This document shows, piece after piece, positions 50,921-62,221 of a stretch of DNA of 64,000 bases (the stretch's first letter is position 1; the number at the start of each line of letters is the position of its first letter). The translations under genes and the position numbers were made by a program. The stretch covers positions 2,006,485-2,070,484 of the forward strand of contig NW_015622542.1 of assembly GCF_000835495.1 (NCBI RefSeq), read 5' to 3'. The notes beneath the pieces were generated by a model that saw nothing but the letters and a program-made list of their open reading frames with translations, was not told the origin of the DNA and did not search any database. The DNA is from Cladophialophora immunda (Eukaryota > Ascomycota > Eurotiomycetes > Chaetothyriales > Herpotrichiellaceae).

Positions 50921-53887
50921 TGTGGTCTAATATCAGCGGTGCGCTGCAAGCAAAAAGGTCAGTACGCGTCGTTATACATTGCACATTGCGCGATGTGACA
51001 GACAGAAGGTTGTTTGAGGTTGGCCGAGGTGACAGCGTGATGGTGACGCGGTTACTCGACGACAACAAGGCAGAGCGAGGACAAGGGAAGGCGAAGGTCA
51101 GAGCGGACTCACCTGGAATGCAATATTAAAAGACGATATAAGGCGAGAAGTTGGGCCCGGCAGTCCTTAAGAAACTTTTTGGTAGTAAACGAATTAATCT
51201 GTTGAGTCGGCTGTGAGAACACAACGAGGTTGGGATAAATTCAGCTTCAGCGAAGGAGAAGCTGGTTTGTTGATGGTTGTTGCTTTGGGGAGACTGTTAA
51301 CACAACACAGCCGACGGCAGGGACGACTCTTTTCTGCCTCGAGAGTCAAAACGCGTGGCTGGCTACCTTGAAGAGAAGATAGAAGGGAAGTGTAGAAAGA
51401 AAAAAGAGCAGCAACGACAGACTGTTGTGCGGTGCAGGCAAGTACGTGAAGAGAGAAGGGGGATGGCAGGAAAATACACGCAGCGAGGAATTGGCAATTG
51501 AAGAGAATGGGGGGGGAAGGCAAGAATGGGATTGAGTTGGCAGGGGGGTCACTGATTGGCCGAGAGACCGCAGAGCACCTCCGAAATGGCCTTGCTTTAA
51601 CACGCTCTGGCGGGCTAGTGGGCCATAGGAGAGCCCTGTTGGCCCTTGTTTGACCGTCTGGCGGGCTGCTACCCGCAAGCCAGGGGCCTCCCTCGTCTCG
51701 CTGGTGGATGACTGGCCGGTCAAACCAGGGGAGCCTGCAGCTGCGGTGTGGCTGTCAGTGGTCGGGTTTTTGGGGACAGCTGCTGCAGTTGCCGTCGCAG
51801 GTGGAGGCGGCGGAGTCGGGGTTGCATCATTAGCGCAGCCTACAAAGTCAGAGAGGCAGGAAAAGGAGATGGGCTTGTATCTGTATTGTCACAACAAACA
51901 TCTGCGCCCATCGAGCGACCCCCGGCATCGTCGTCCGTCTTTCCACCAACCCCATTCCTGCTTCAGCCACTTCATGCAGCTCCAGCCCACACATGTTGCA
52001 ACCTCCAATTCCTGCCTCAACCGGATCGCCCTCTTGGCCACAGAGACTCCAGACCTTGGCCGAAACCCCTCCTCAATCTGAGACATTCGACGCTCGAGGA
52101 TGGAGCAGAGGCTATGTACTAGCCACGTTCAAGCAAAAGACGAAGGATAAGCTGGATAAACTCAAGAACTTCGTCTGATAACGCCACTCTCGCAGAGCCC
52201 TTGCCAAGTGGATAAACCGCCATTTCGCTTGTGGTGCTTTTCTTTTTCGCTGCGGGCACAGCTGCGAACTATCGATCCGCATGTGAAATATGGGAGGACT
52301 ACGCATCAAAGGTCGCGTGCGAAGCTTGTTGCACTCAGACAACGGTTGTTAACGCCTCGAGGCATGCTGTTTACATACGGAGCGAGCCTAGTTGAGAAAT
52401 AAAGTGCCACCAGTGGCATGATCCAACACGCCGTGTTGATCCCGCAGTAAGAGATATTCGATATCCTGGGGACAAAGATCGAAGTATTCGGTTTACCGCC
52501 CGGAGGAGCAGTGGTGTCCTGTTCTTTATCTATAATGGAATGGAGAAACTGCTAGCTACAGAATGGGGAGAGCAGCCACTTCGCAATAATCCCGTCGTCT
52601 GCTTGATACAGAGAAATCTGTAAATGTCAAGCTGTTAAATGCCCGATCGGCGGAATCCTGTGAGACCCCTGCTCTTACTTCAACCCCGAGTCTCACCTCG
52701 CAACCAGCTTTGCCTGATCGTCAAAAGCAAGCGTGGGCAGATGATCCAGTGTCAATTATTTTGTCCCTCTGGTGACCGGGCACCGGGCAACTCGCTGATC
52801 TGTCCACGCCGCCAGCAAGGTTTTTGATAACCTCCCGCAGCCATGGCGCATCCAGCACCACCGGATCTCCATCGCGCGCGACCTGCAGACACAACCGTAA
52901 TGGGTTAAGGTCCTCCACACTTGTTCCACCATCCGTTTTAGTGCATTGTTTGGTGACAGTACGATACGAAGCGCACCCTGCTATAATCCTGGGACAGGTT
53001 CCCGCCGAAGAGATAGAGCCTTTCCGTCTTGGGGCGTCCACTTTCGATATCAAGGCTTCAAATTTCCATCAGATCCGATCAACAGATGATCTAGTGGATC
53101 ACTCGGGATTGATGAGGCATTGTCCGATATTAAGGTCGTTGCAGCAAAACAAGGACGATCTTCAGCTGAGAGATTGTTGAAGTCATGGCCTGGAACAAGC
53201 CGGCTGAGAAGACAGTTTGGCGGGCGACCGTCTTCGTTGACAAACTTGAAGCTCCCGCCTGGTGGCCGCGTAATCCGCTAGCCTTTTACAAAACCAAATC
53301 CCCGGATCGAGAACGGCGTCACAACGGGAACCCGCGTTCTCAGATACATATCGCACGACATGACACGTTCTCTGCTGCATACTCCCGAACACTCTCCTGT
53401 TTGAACCCAATGGGTCTTCCGGGCATCAAGGACACGGGAAATCATCAGCGATCACAAAAATGGTTCGTAGGTAATAACAGCAAGCAGATGGGTCGAGAAA
53501 TCTCCAAGAATTCATGTCGACGGGTATTGGTCCGGAGTGAATGACTGGCTTATGTCAGCCACGCACCGCCCAGCCACTCAGCCACAGATTCTCGGCGGTG
53601 GCAGCAGGCACCGAGAACGCCTGAGCCAATCAGATTCAAGATGCTTCATGGTTCAGGAGGAGAATATATCGTCACTTCATCCTACATCAATGGTACATTG
53701 CTTGACTCCCTCTCGGTCCACTCTTCAGAAACCGAACTGGTACCGTTCTTCCAATACTAGGGAACACAAGATCTAGTTTCTCTAAAGCTCAGCCGTCCCC
53801 TCCTCGACTTTGCTCAATTTGCGTTGCAGGAAAAGGATTATAAATGATCAAACCTCCATTTGTTGAATGCTAGCGCGTTTGTCCACC
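50921..53887. promoter_or_regulatory. Long divergent intergenic region ECM33 / MAG1 (about 3 kb)
   Basis: Contains the ECM33 promoter with probable long leader, and the MAG1 promoter with a TATAAA at 53839-53844. Open frames between 51650 and 52180 show no domain. No gene supported. Confidence 0.45.
53839..53844 (+). promoter_or_regulatory. TATA-like element upstream of MAG1
   Basis: TATAAA lies only 28 nt before the first in-frame ATG (53867) and 49 nt before the second (53888). If used, transcription would begin near 53870, favouring the second ATG. Sequence match only. Confidence 0.35.
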
Positions 53888-55102
53888 ATGTCTGTGCGTC
53901 GATCCAGCAGAATCGCGTCGATTACTGTCCCTCTGGTGGCGGATAAGTCTTCAGAGGTGGCCAAGGAGCCAAAGAAACGACCGTTGGCATCCCGAGGCCA
54001 AGAGACGAAAGCGAAAAAACAAAAGGGCCATGGCGCCGTAGAACAGACAGCAGTTGAGAAGGAAAAGAATGGTCTTGTCAATGGGGCGCTCCAAGCGGAA
54101 TCTGAATTCAAAGTCCCGGTGACTCCAGTCAAGAAGGCAAATGCTCGAAGAGTGCCTGCCAAACAGTCCAAGCAACCACCATTGACTCCGACGCCGAGTC
54201 TCATCAGCGTCATTCGAGCCCCTTACAGTTCTGGGGACGTTGACGACGCAACTCCTCCCCCTGGTCGGCCCGTTGAGCCACACATCACCAATGCCCCTTT
54301 GGTCACGCCTGGAGGCACGCAGCATGTCGCGTATGAGAATACTCTTCCCGACTCGACCCCTTCAAAAACCGGCCTGCCTCGGCCGATAGCGACAACAAAC
54401 ACGCTCCTGGATCAGGCTTGTGCCCACCTCATCAGCGTCGATCCACGCTTGAGACCTCTGATCGAGAAACATCAGTGCCATATATTCTCGCCCAAGGGCC
54501 TGGCCGAGGTAATTGAGCCGTTTCGCTCGCTTTCAAGTGGAATTATGGGCCAGCAAGTCTCGGGCGCGGCGGCCAAGTCCATCAAGAACAAATTCATTGC
54601 CTTGTTCAACGAGGACGGATCTGAGGAAGTACAGTTCCCAACGCCAGCACAAGTCGCTGTTACGGACATCGCTAGGCTGCGCCTTGCTGGCTTGTCTCAG
54701 CGGAAAGCCGAGTATATCCAAGGCCTAGCCCAGAAATTCACCAACGGGGAGCTAACCAATGAGATGCTCATGACAGCCTCAGACGACGAGGTTATGGAGA
54801 AACTCATTGCGGTCCGTGGTCTGGGGAAGTGGAGCGTCGAGATGTTTGCCTGTTTCGGCCTGAAGCGGCTTGATATCCTCTCCACAGGTGACCTGGGCGT
54901 GCAGAGGGGCATGGCTGCATTTTATGGCAAGGATGTGAAAAAGCTCAAAGCAAAGGGTGGCGGTAAGTGGAAGTACATGTCTGAGCAGGATATGGTCGAG
55001 AAAAGCGCGCCATTTGCGCCGTACCGGAGTCTGTTTATGTGGTACATGTGGCGCGTGGAAGATGTGGATGTCGACGTTATGGAGCAGAGTACACTCGCGT
55101 AG
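53888..55102 (+). CDS. mag1: DNA-3-methyladenine glycosylase (MAG1/AlkA-type HhH-GPD)
   Basis: Single exon, 404 aa from ATG 53888 (context CCACCATGT) or 411 aa from ATG 53867. An N-terminal ~150-residue basic, disordered region has nuclear-type KKR and KKQK clusters. The HhH-GPD core follows: LSSGIMGQQVSGAAAKSIKN, LRLAGLSQRKAEYIQGLA, the helix-hairpin-helix LIAVRGLGKWSVEMF and the catalytic Asp in ILSTGDLGVQRG. The end YRSLFMWYMWRVEDVD is standard. The enzyme removes alkylated purines such as 3-methyladenine from DNA, starting base-excision repair. The longer start would add MLARLST, making an Arg-containing amphipathic N-terminus that could act as a mitochondrial presequence; dual targeting is a guess. 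It faces QCR7 tail to tail. Confidence 0.92.
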   Translation: MSVRRSSRIASITVPLVADKSSEVAKEPKKRPLASRGQETKAKKQKGHGAVEQTAVEKEKNGLVNGALQAESEFKVPVTPVKKANARRVPAKQSKQPPLTPTPSLISVIRAPYSSGDVDDATPPPGRPVEPHITNAPLVTPGGTQHVAYENTLPDSTPSKTGLPRPIATTNTLLDQACAHLISVDPRLRPLIEKHQCHIFSPKGLAEVIEPFRSLSSGIMGQQVSGAAAKSIKNKFIALFNEDGSEEVQFPTPAQVAVTDIARLRLAGLSQRKAEYIQGLAQKFTNGELTNEMLMTASDDEVMEKLIAVRGLGKWSVEMFACFGLKRLDILSTGDLGVQRGMAAFYGKDVKKLKAKGGGKWKYMSEQDMVEKSAPFAPYRSLFMWYMWRVEDVDVDVMEQSTLA

Positions 55103-55247
55103 AGGCATAGAGTCTTAAGCAATGTTAGGTTGCATGTAGAGTTTTCTTTCGAGCTCCGTCTCGTTGTATGGTATGTACAATAATTCAGCATTCGCATCCG
55201 TTTTGGACTCCAGCCCAACCCCCGTCTTGGTGCCTCGACTTGCCACT

Positions 55248-55820
55248 TCACTTTCTCGGTTCAACAATCATGGACTCCAGATCAGCACGCTCCTTCTCCT
55301 CCCGTTCAATTTCCTCGATGATGGGACTCAGGTATGGAACATCCTGTGGACAGTGGGTGAGCAAAGTGGATCCCGTGTGAATTTGCGTGTGCTGGAGAAA
55401 TCCTTACGTCTTCAGGTTTGGTGTGTTCCGCAGGAGGGAGCAGATGATGCGACAGAGAGCACTGGGACAAAGTTCGTTAGCTACATTCTGCCCTCCTCTT
55501 TCTCGTCGCAGGTCATTCATTACCTGGAAAGCTCTTCTGAGGCGGAAAACTCGGTCGTAGGCTTCTTTCGGGGGCAGTCGCTTGAGGGCCAGCTGGACGG
55601 TGTCGTTTTCTTCGGGGATCAAGTCGTCATGGCGTAGACCTGCCAGCAAGGTCAACATGGAGATTGCAAACCAGAGAAGGAGGAGCTGTTCTTCATGGAG
55701 AATGTACTGACCTAGTGATCTGTAGCCGGCAGTGTTGACGTACCAGTTGGCCAAGGGCATCATCCACCGCTTGAGCCATGGCCGCTTCAGAACGTATGGT
55801 GCTAACGAGGGGCCGGACAT
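55248..55820 (-). CDS. qcr7: Cytochrome bc1 complex subunit 7 (14 kDa)
   Basis: Four exons: 55820-55712, 55639-55524, 55461-55408 and 55343-55248, giving 124 aa, the normal length. Joined sequence: MSGPSLAPYVLKRPWLKRW, then WYVNTAGYRSLGLRHDDLI, PEENDTVQLALKRLPPKEA, RRAFQCSLSHHLLPP, VPYLSPIIEEIEREEKERAD, ending MIVEPRK. These are diagnostic of Qcr7, the small matrix-side subunit needed for assembly of mitochondrial complex III. The signals are canonical throughout (GTCAGT, GTAATG, GTAAGG donors; CAG acceptors). The gene ends 146 bp from the MAG1 stop, convergent. No shift or anomaly. Overlapping frames on the plus strand are shadows. Confidence 0.96.
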
Positions 55821-56435
55821 GTTGAGCTGCTGTCGAGAATGTCTCCAGGGGATATGGCAAGCAAGCTGCAGGGAGAATCCGGTGCAGAAGTTGAGGTGGT
55901 TCGCGCAGACACAGCCTGGAGCTCTCGGGTTCCACCAATTGGCGAATACGGCGGGAGCTTGGCACTGGCTCGGGTTTTGCAGAGGAAGCTTGAGCGAGTC
56001 GCTTCAATGATTGACCTTGCTTTCTCCCTCCATCCATCCACATCATTTCCCCCCCAAAGGCATCATACCTGCCCATCACATCATATCGCCCCGACTTTCT
56101 CACTTCCGCCCACCCACCACGAGCATCTTCAACCTCCCCAACTACTATCCCACTCGTCCTTGAATTGCTACATGGCCATATCCGTCAATCGCTGACGAGG
56201 GCCTTGTTGCTCTCTGTCGGCTGCACACCGGTCCTAGACAGACCCCGCAGTTTCCAACCGCAATCCAACACTTCAGCGGACCAGCGGTCAACGGTGCAAC
56301 GGTGCAACACAGGCTGGCAACTGCCCTGCTGGGGTTTACGTCTGCTGTCTATAGCTCATCCTCCTTCGCCATGAGCTCGTCATATGGGCATTTAGTGTCT
56401 TCCCCTTCCTGAGACCAGAGAAAACCACTCTCCCA
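55821..56435. promoter_or_regulatory. Divergent promoter region QCR7 / mitochondrial carrier
   Basis: A 615-bp region between start codons of two nuclear genes for mitochondrial proteins. Pyrimidine-rich CCACC/CATCC stretches at about 56030-56150 are typical of fungal leaders. Open frames here are without motifs. Confidence 0.5.
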
Positions 56436-57614
56436 ATGTCCTTCGACAGAGAACCCGAACAGACTCCTGCTATCTTAACGCCCCAATCTCTCCGGCCATC
56501 CCAATATGCTACGCCGACCGACCACAGCAACTTCTCATCGAATATGTCTCCGTCTCCTTCGAGAGACTCCGTTGCCGCCCGCGTCCAGATACAGTCGACA
56601 CAAATTCCGAAGGCGTGGGTATCGCCCATCTGCGGCGCCGGCGCCGGCTTCGCCTCGGGTATTGTCACCTGTCCTCTTGATGTGATAAAGACGAAGCTTC
56701 AGGCGCAGGGCGGATTCACCCAGAGAGTACAGTCTAAGAATCCATATGGCAGTATCCAACAACCATACAAAGGCATCATTGGCACTGGCAGCGTCATATG
56801 GCGGGAAGAAGGTATCCGTGGCATGTACCGAGGATTAGGGCCCATGCTATTGGGTTATCTACCAACATGGGCTGTCTATCTGACGGTATATGAGAATACT
56901 CGAGAGTTCTGGTATGATCAGTGTGGCAGCTGGTGGGTGGCTCGCTGCTATTCATCGCTCACCGCCGGCGCCTGTTCCACCATACTGACGAACCCCATCT
57001 GGGTCATCAAAACTCGTCTGATGTCCCAATCCAATAAATCAGCTACCGCCAGTGACGGCATGCGTGCTCCCTGGCACTACACTTCCACACTCGATGCTGC
57101 CCGCAAAATGTACCGCACTGAGGGACTGCGATCTTTCTACTCTGGCTTGACCCCTGCCCTACTAGGCTTGACGCATGTTGCGGTTCAATTTCCGCTGTAC
57201 GAATTCTTCAAGATGAAATTCACTGGGTATGGCATGGGTGAGCATCCACCCGAAGACAGCACCTCAAATTGGCTCGGTATCTCTGCTGCTACCTTTCTGA
57301 GCAAAGTCTGTGCGTCGACAGCCACCTACCCTCACGAAGTTTTGCGTACTCGTCTACAAACACAACAACGCAGGTCAGCACTTACAACGTCGGATGGCAT
57401 GAAAGTACAAGCGCGCTACTCGGGCGTCTGGCATATGTGCAAGGTCATTCTCCAAGAGGAAGGCTGGCGTGCATTCTATGCGGGCATTGGCACAAATCTC
57501 ATCCGTGCGGTGCCAGCAGCTATGACCACCATGCTCACCTATGAATGGCTGCGTAATCTTATCACTCGAGCGCAAGAAAAAGGCGAAGAGCTGAAGAAGT
57601 TGCCTGAGGGATAG
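56436..57614 (+). CDS. Mitochondrial carrier, NAD+/nucleotide type (YIA6/NDT1-like)
   Basis: Single exon, 392 aa. A 60-residue Ser/Pro-rich N-terminus is followed by three carrier repeats. Their signature motifs are CPLDVIKTKLQAQGG, TNPIWVIKTRLMSQ and TYPHEVLRTRLQTQQ, the second with the Trp that replaces the acidic residue in NAD+ and pyrimidine-nucleotide carriers. Second-half motifs (GIRGMYRGLGPMLLGY, GLRSFYSGLTPALLGL, GWRAFYAGIGTNLIRA) and the helix VAVQFPLYEFFKMK fit the YIA6/NDT1 branch. The role is exchange of NAD+ or nucleotides across the inner mitochondrial membrane. Substrate assignment within the branch (NAD+ against pyrimidine nucleotides or FAD/folate) rests on memory of the motifs and is moderate. 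Divergent from QCR7, convergent with RNR1. Confidence 0.9.
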   Translation: MSFDREPEQTPAILTPQSLRPSQYATPTDHSNFSSNMSPSPSRDSVAARVQIQSTQIPKAWVSPICGAGAGFASGIVTCPLDVIKTKLQAQGGFTQRVQSKNPYGSIQQPYKGIIGTGSVIWREEGIRGMYRGLGPMLLGYLPTWAVYLTVYENTREFWYDQCGSWWVARCYSSLTAGACSTILTNPIWVIKTRLMSQSNKSATASDGMRAPWHYTSTLDAARKMYRTEGLRSFYSGLTPALLGLTHVAVQFPLYEFFKMKFTGYGMGEHPPEDSTSNWLGISAATFLSKVCASTATYPHEVLRTRLQTQQRRSALTTSDGMKVQARYSGVWHMCKVILQEEGWRAFYAGIGTNLIRAVPAAMTTMLTYEWLRNLITRAQEKGEELKKLPEG

Positions 57615-59227
57615 CCCGTGTGAGCAAAAAGCACTGATTTGCTCATGAACTGAACTTCTTGCCCTGGAATTGGAGGCGCTGGAACCCGAACCCAGATCTT
57701 GAGCGATAAGTTTATTCGCCAATGGTATACAAATAAACGGCTTCGGCGTCGGGATTCATCTTCAATTGATGGGTCAAATTGTTTGGAGGCCCCCAACCAT
57801 GAGGCATGCCGAGCAGAAGAAATGGAAGACGACACAGCGGGTGGGCGCACGACGCTTGTCAGCTGAATTAACACTTAACTTCGACATGTCTCTCTATTGG
57901 TGGAAGATGCACTCATGCGAATCAATTTCGACCATCACAATATTGCAGCAGCATCTTGGGCTGGGAACGAAGTGAAGAAGACGGAAGGAACCAAAGAAAC
58001 ATCAAGCCCATTCAAGTTGCGTCCAATTAAGGCACTGTCTACTTGAGGTATTTTGATGCAAGGACAAAGAAGATAACAGGGGTTGAATTGAGCTTGGGCT
58101 GGACTGTGCAAAGGCCCGAGTAGACCAGAAGACTTGAGACACCGAAGGTTAAGCGGCGATACTGGCAGGTCTGCAGAATCAGAGATGGTGGTATATATCT
58201 CACGCGATTCTGGCAAGACCCCATCTTTATATATTATGGTTATTGTAGGAGACGTGAACCTTGTGCATAGGGCATGAGAATTCAAGGCTAGAGTAGTGCA
58301 AGCAACTGTATAAGATCATGACATGAAATGATATCGGAGCCTTTTTCGTTACTGTCAACTAATGATTGTCACGGTTTGTATCTTTGCCTGGTCCAACTAT
58401 ATCCCCGTCCACCAGATCAATCCTCGAGTCCTCGTGAACCGCTGTGAAGATGTAGCGCGGTGCAAAAGGGTATGAAGAGAGAGAGAGATATATATATATA
58501 ACGGGAACGCCGGTGGTGCAGTACCTCGTACGCATACTCCGCCTTTCCCTTGTCATGTACATGTCGCATTTCCTACCTAGGTACCTGGGTACCTGGGTCC
58601 GTACAGGGAGCATGTACGCATGCACCTCGTGTGCATGTATACGAGTTCTGGCTTTCTAGCTCCAAGTCCAAGTTCGAGTTGGTCCACCTCTCTACATATA
58701 TGCGTACCTACATACCAGAAATTTTCTCTAACTTACTCGTAGACCACCAGACCGCCAGACCAGGAAGAGCAAGTACAGAGAAAAATATATGAGAAGATGA
58801 GAAGATGAGAAGATGGGAAAGATGGACATGCAAGTGATATGTTGACATAGTGATACTATAACCGTACCATGCACGCGGTGCACACAGTGCACGCACCACG
58901 AGTACCAAACAAACTCGCTTCTAGAAACACCTCTCTGTATTCTTGGGTGATGCCGATCCTCTGCCAAAAGGACAACAAGGAAAATACATATACAATCGTG
59001 ATTGCGCCCGTTCATTACCCAACCCCCAACCAGCGAGATCCAAAACAAACCCACCCATAACGCGTGACCGAGGAAGAGATGATTGTTTCCTTTGGGCCGG
59101 TCAGCTGCATTCAGGCCCACTCTCGCGCTCCGCCTGACCGTTCTGAAACTTCATTGTATAAATGCTTCAAGGCGTGGCGAAGTCAGGCAGGTTGATGGTT
59201 TTTGTCCACCAACCTCTCAAGCGAAAC
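57615..59227. other. Convergent region with simple and palindromic repeats
   Basis: 1.6 kb between the carrier and RNR1 3' ends. Contains (GA)n(TA)n at 58475-58500, repeated GTAC/GGTACC and GTGCAC/GCATGC palindromes at 58550-58910, and an 8-nt GAAGATGA tandem at about 58793-58817. No gene supported. Confidence 0.55.
58475..58500. repeat. (GA)n(TA)n dinucleotide microsatellite
   Basis: A GAGAGAGA run followed by about six TA/AT units. Confidence 0.8.
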
Positions 59228-62221
59228 TTAACCGCTGCACATCAAGCAGGCTTCCTTGTTCTCAATCGAGCCTGTTGTCCATCCACAGTCAGCAACATAT
59301 CAAACAACGGTGAAAGAATCCACACTTTTAGGGAGCAGGCTGTACTCACAGGCAAGCACTTTCTGTGCGTAAATATCCTCCTCTCTTTCTCCACTCTCGC
59401 TCTCCTTGTCCTCATCCTGCTTGCCCCTCATACGGGTCTCAAGGCTCTCATCCGCTATGGTGTCAGGTGGCAGACCGACAGGGTCTGTTGGAAGCACCTT
59501 CGGAGATGGCTCCTCGCTGGACTCGCCACTTCCGCCAAGATGGGTCTTTGCAAGCTTGTGAGTCATCAGTCCAACCTGCTTGTTCTCACTGCCTGGGGGA
59601 GGTGTCGACGTCGGGGTTGGGATTCCATTCATTGAAGTGGTTGGGCCAGCACTTCCATTAAAGCTGCTCGTCTTGGACTGATACATCGGTCTCGGGATCG
59701 AGTTGTAGTTGCTCACGCTGGCTGCGAAACCCAGAGAAGTCCGTTTCTTTGGTGCAGAGCGTTCTCGAGCCGTGTTTGTGTCTGCAACCTTCAGCTGTTC
59801 TTGGTCGACAGTGAATTGAATAGGTTGTGTGGCCGCCATCGTGCGCAGGTAGTACATGCCGGTCTTGAGACCCATTTTCCAGCCTGCAAAGTGCATGCTC
59901 GTGATCTTGCCCATGGTTGGTTCCTTCAAGTGAATGTTGAGAGACTGGGACTGGTCAATGAAGGCACCACGGTCCGCTGCCATTTGCAGGACGGTCCGCT
60001 GGCTGATTTCCCATACGGTCTTGTATAGAGCTTTGATGTCCGCAGGAACGTTGGGGATGTTTTGGATCGAGCCGCCTTCGGCGATGATCCGATTCTTCAT
60101 ATTGTCGGACCATAGGCCCAAGTCGACGAGATCCTTCAGCAGCCAGGGATTGACAACCTGGAACTCACCGGCAAGGACACGGCGAGAGTAGATATTAGAT
60201 GTGTACGGTTCGAAGCATTCGTTGTTGCCGAGGATTTGAGAAGTCGAGGCAGTGGGCATGGGAGCAACAAGGAGAGAGTTGCGAATACCATGTTTGGCAA
60301 TCTCGGCTTTCAAGGCGTCCCAATCCCACAAGTCTGAGGGAGTGACATTCCACATGTCGTATTGAAGAATGCCTTGCGACACTGGGCTGCCTTCGTATGT
60401 TTCATATGTTCCCTGCTCCTTTGCCAGTTCACAAGAAGCAGTGAGAGCAGCATGGTAGATGGTCTCGAAGATTTGGATATTCAATTGCCTGGCCTCGGGA
60501 GAGTCGAAAGGAAGACGCAGCGCAAGGAAGGCGTCGGCGAGACCTTGAACTCCGAGACCGACGGGTCGGTGTCGGAAGTTGCTCTTCTTCGCTTCAGGGA
60601 CAGGGTAGTAGTTGATATCGATAATCTTGTTTAGGTTGCGAGTCACAACCTGAGTGACCTCATGAAGACGACCGAAGTCATATTCACCTCGAGCTTGGTC
60701 GACGAATGTCGGGAGAGCCAGGGAGGCCAGATTGCACACAGCGACCTCATCGGGAGCCGTGTATTCGACAATCTCAGTGCAAAGATTGGAGCTTCGGATG
60801 GTCCCCAAGTTCTTCTGGTTGCTCTTTCTATTGCAGGCGTCCTTGTAGAGCATATAGGGCGTCCCAGTTTCGGTCTGTGCCTCGAGGATAGCATACCATA
60901 GTTTCTGAGCCTTTACAGTCTGGCGACCACGGCCCTCCTTCTCATATCTCTCGTATAGAGCGTTGAACTCGTCACCATAGACGTCGGCAAGGCCAGGTGC
61001 CTCATGAGGACAGAAGAGAGTCCATTCTTGGTTCTTCTCGACACGTTCCATGAACAAGTCAGGAGTCCACATGGCGTAGAACAAGTCGCGTGCTCTAACC
61101 TCTTCCTTGCCGTGGTTCTTTCTCAGGTTCAAAAAGTCGAACACGTCTGCGTGCCATGGCTCGAGGTAGATGGCAAAAGCACCTGGGCGCTTATTGCCAC
61201 CCTGATCGACGTAGCGAGCAGTATTATTGAAGACGCGAAGCATGGGGATAAGCCCGTTGGAGGTGCCATTGGTGCCTGCAATGTAGGATCCTGTGGCACG
61301 AATGCAATGGGCATTGAGACCAATACCTCCAGCTGTCTTGGAGATCATGGCACAAGTCTTGAGGGTGTCATATATTCCCTCGATGCTGTCTTCTTTCATG
61401 TCAATCAAGAAACAGGAGGACAGTTGAGGTTGAGGGGTTCCGGCGTTGAAAAGGGTGGGCGAAGCGTGGGTAAAGCACTTCTGGGACATGAGATTGTACG
61501 TCTCGATGGCCTTTTCAATATCGTCGCTGTGAATACCCACTGCCACACGCATAAGCATGTGTTGGGGCCGTTCAGCAACTTGATTGCCAATCTTGAGCAG
61601 GTATGATCTCTCCAGCGTCTTGAAACCAAAATATTGGTAGTTGAAGTCTCGGTCGTAGACAATTGCAGAGTTGAACTCATCAGCGTGTCTCATGACACAT
61701 TCGTAGGTCTCCTTGGAGATCATCGGGGAGGGTTTCTGATTTTTCGGATTGACATAGTGGTAGAGGTCCGAGACCACGGAGGAAAATTGCTTCTTGGTCT
61801 GTTTGTGGAGGTTTGAAACAGCGATACGTGCTGCGAGGACTGCATAGTCGGGATGAGTGACTGTCATATATGCTGCAGTCTCCGCTGCCTGTTGAACAAC
61901 GTTAGTCAACCGAAGCGAGAGCAACACGAGGCAATACTGACGAGGTTGTCGAGTTCGACGGTGGTCACGCCCTGATAGACACCAGAGATGACCTTCTGTG
62001 TGATGGCTGCTGCATCAACGTGGTCTGGATCAAGGCCATAGCACAGTCTGGAGACTCGAGCAGTGATTTTGTCGAACTGTACGCGTTCCTTGCGTCCGTC
62101 TGCCATGGTCGTTAGAAACGAAGTCAAAGCAGCAGAAGAGAGGTCCGTAGGTGGTCCTCGGCGTATCCCCTCTGTCCTCGGCGGATGGGAGAGAGAACAT
62201 ACCTCGCTTGATGACGAACAT
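59228..62221 (-). CDS. rnr1: Ribonucleotide reductase large subunit
   Basis: Four exons: 62221-62203 (19 nt), 62099-61942, 61888-59350 and 59271-59228, giving 919 aa. The first join makes [20 protein letters not shown], the standard N-terminal ATP-cone start. The last join restores the tail [20 protein letters not shown], carrying the CxxC pair that re-reduces the active site. Reading through instead gives a false tail ending in TVV. The active site is present: SSNLCTEI with the thiyl-radical Cys between Asn and Glu, and the redox cysteines in QLSSCFLID and [29 protein letters not shown] is intact. Between the catalytic core and the CxxC tail is a low-complexity linker of roughly 150 residues. 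The enzyme reduces NDPs to dNDPs. Four ACGCG cores lie upstream. Tail-to-tail with the carrier gene. Confidence 0.97.
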
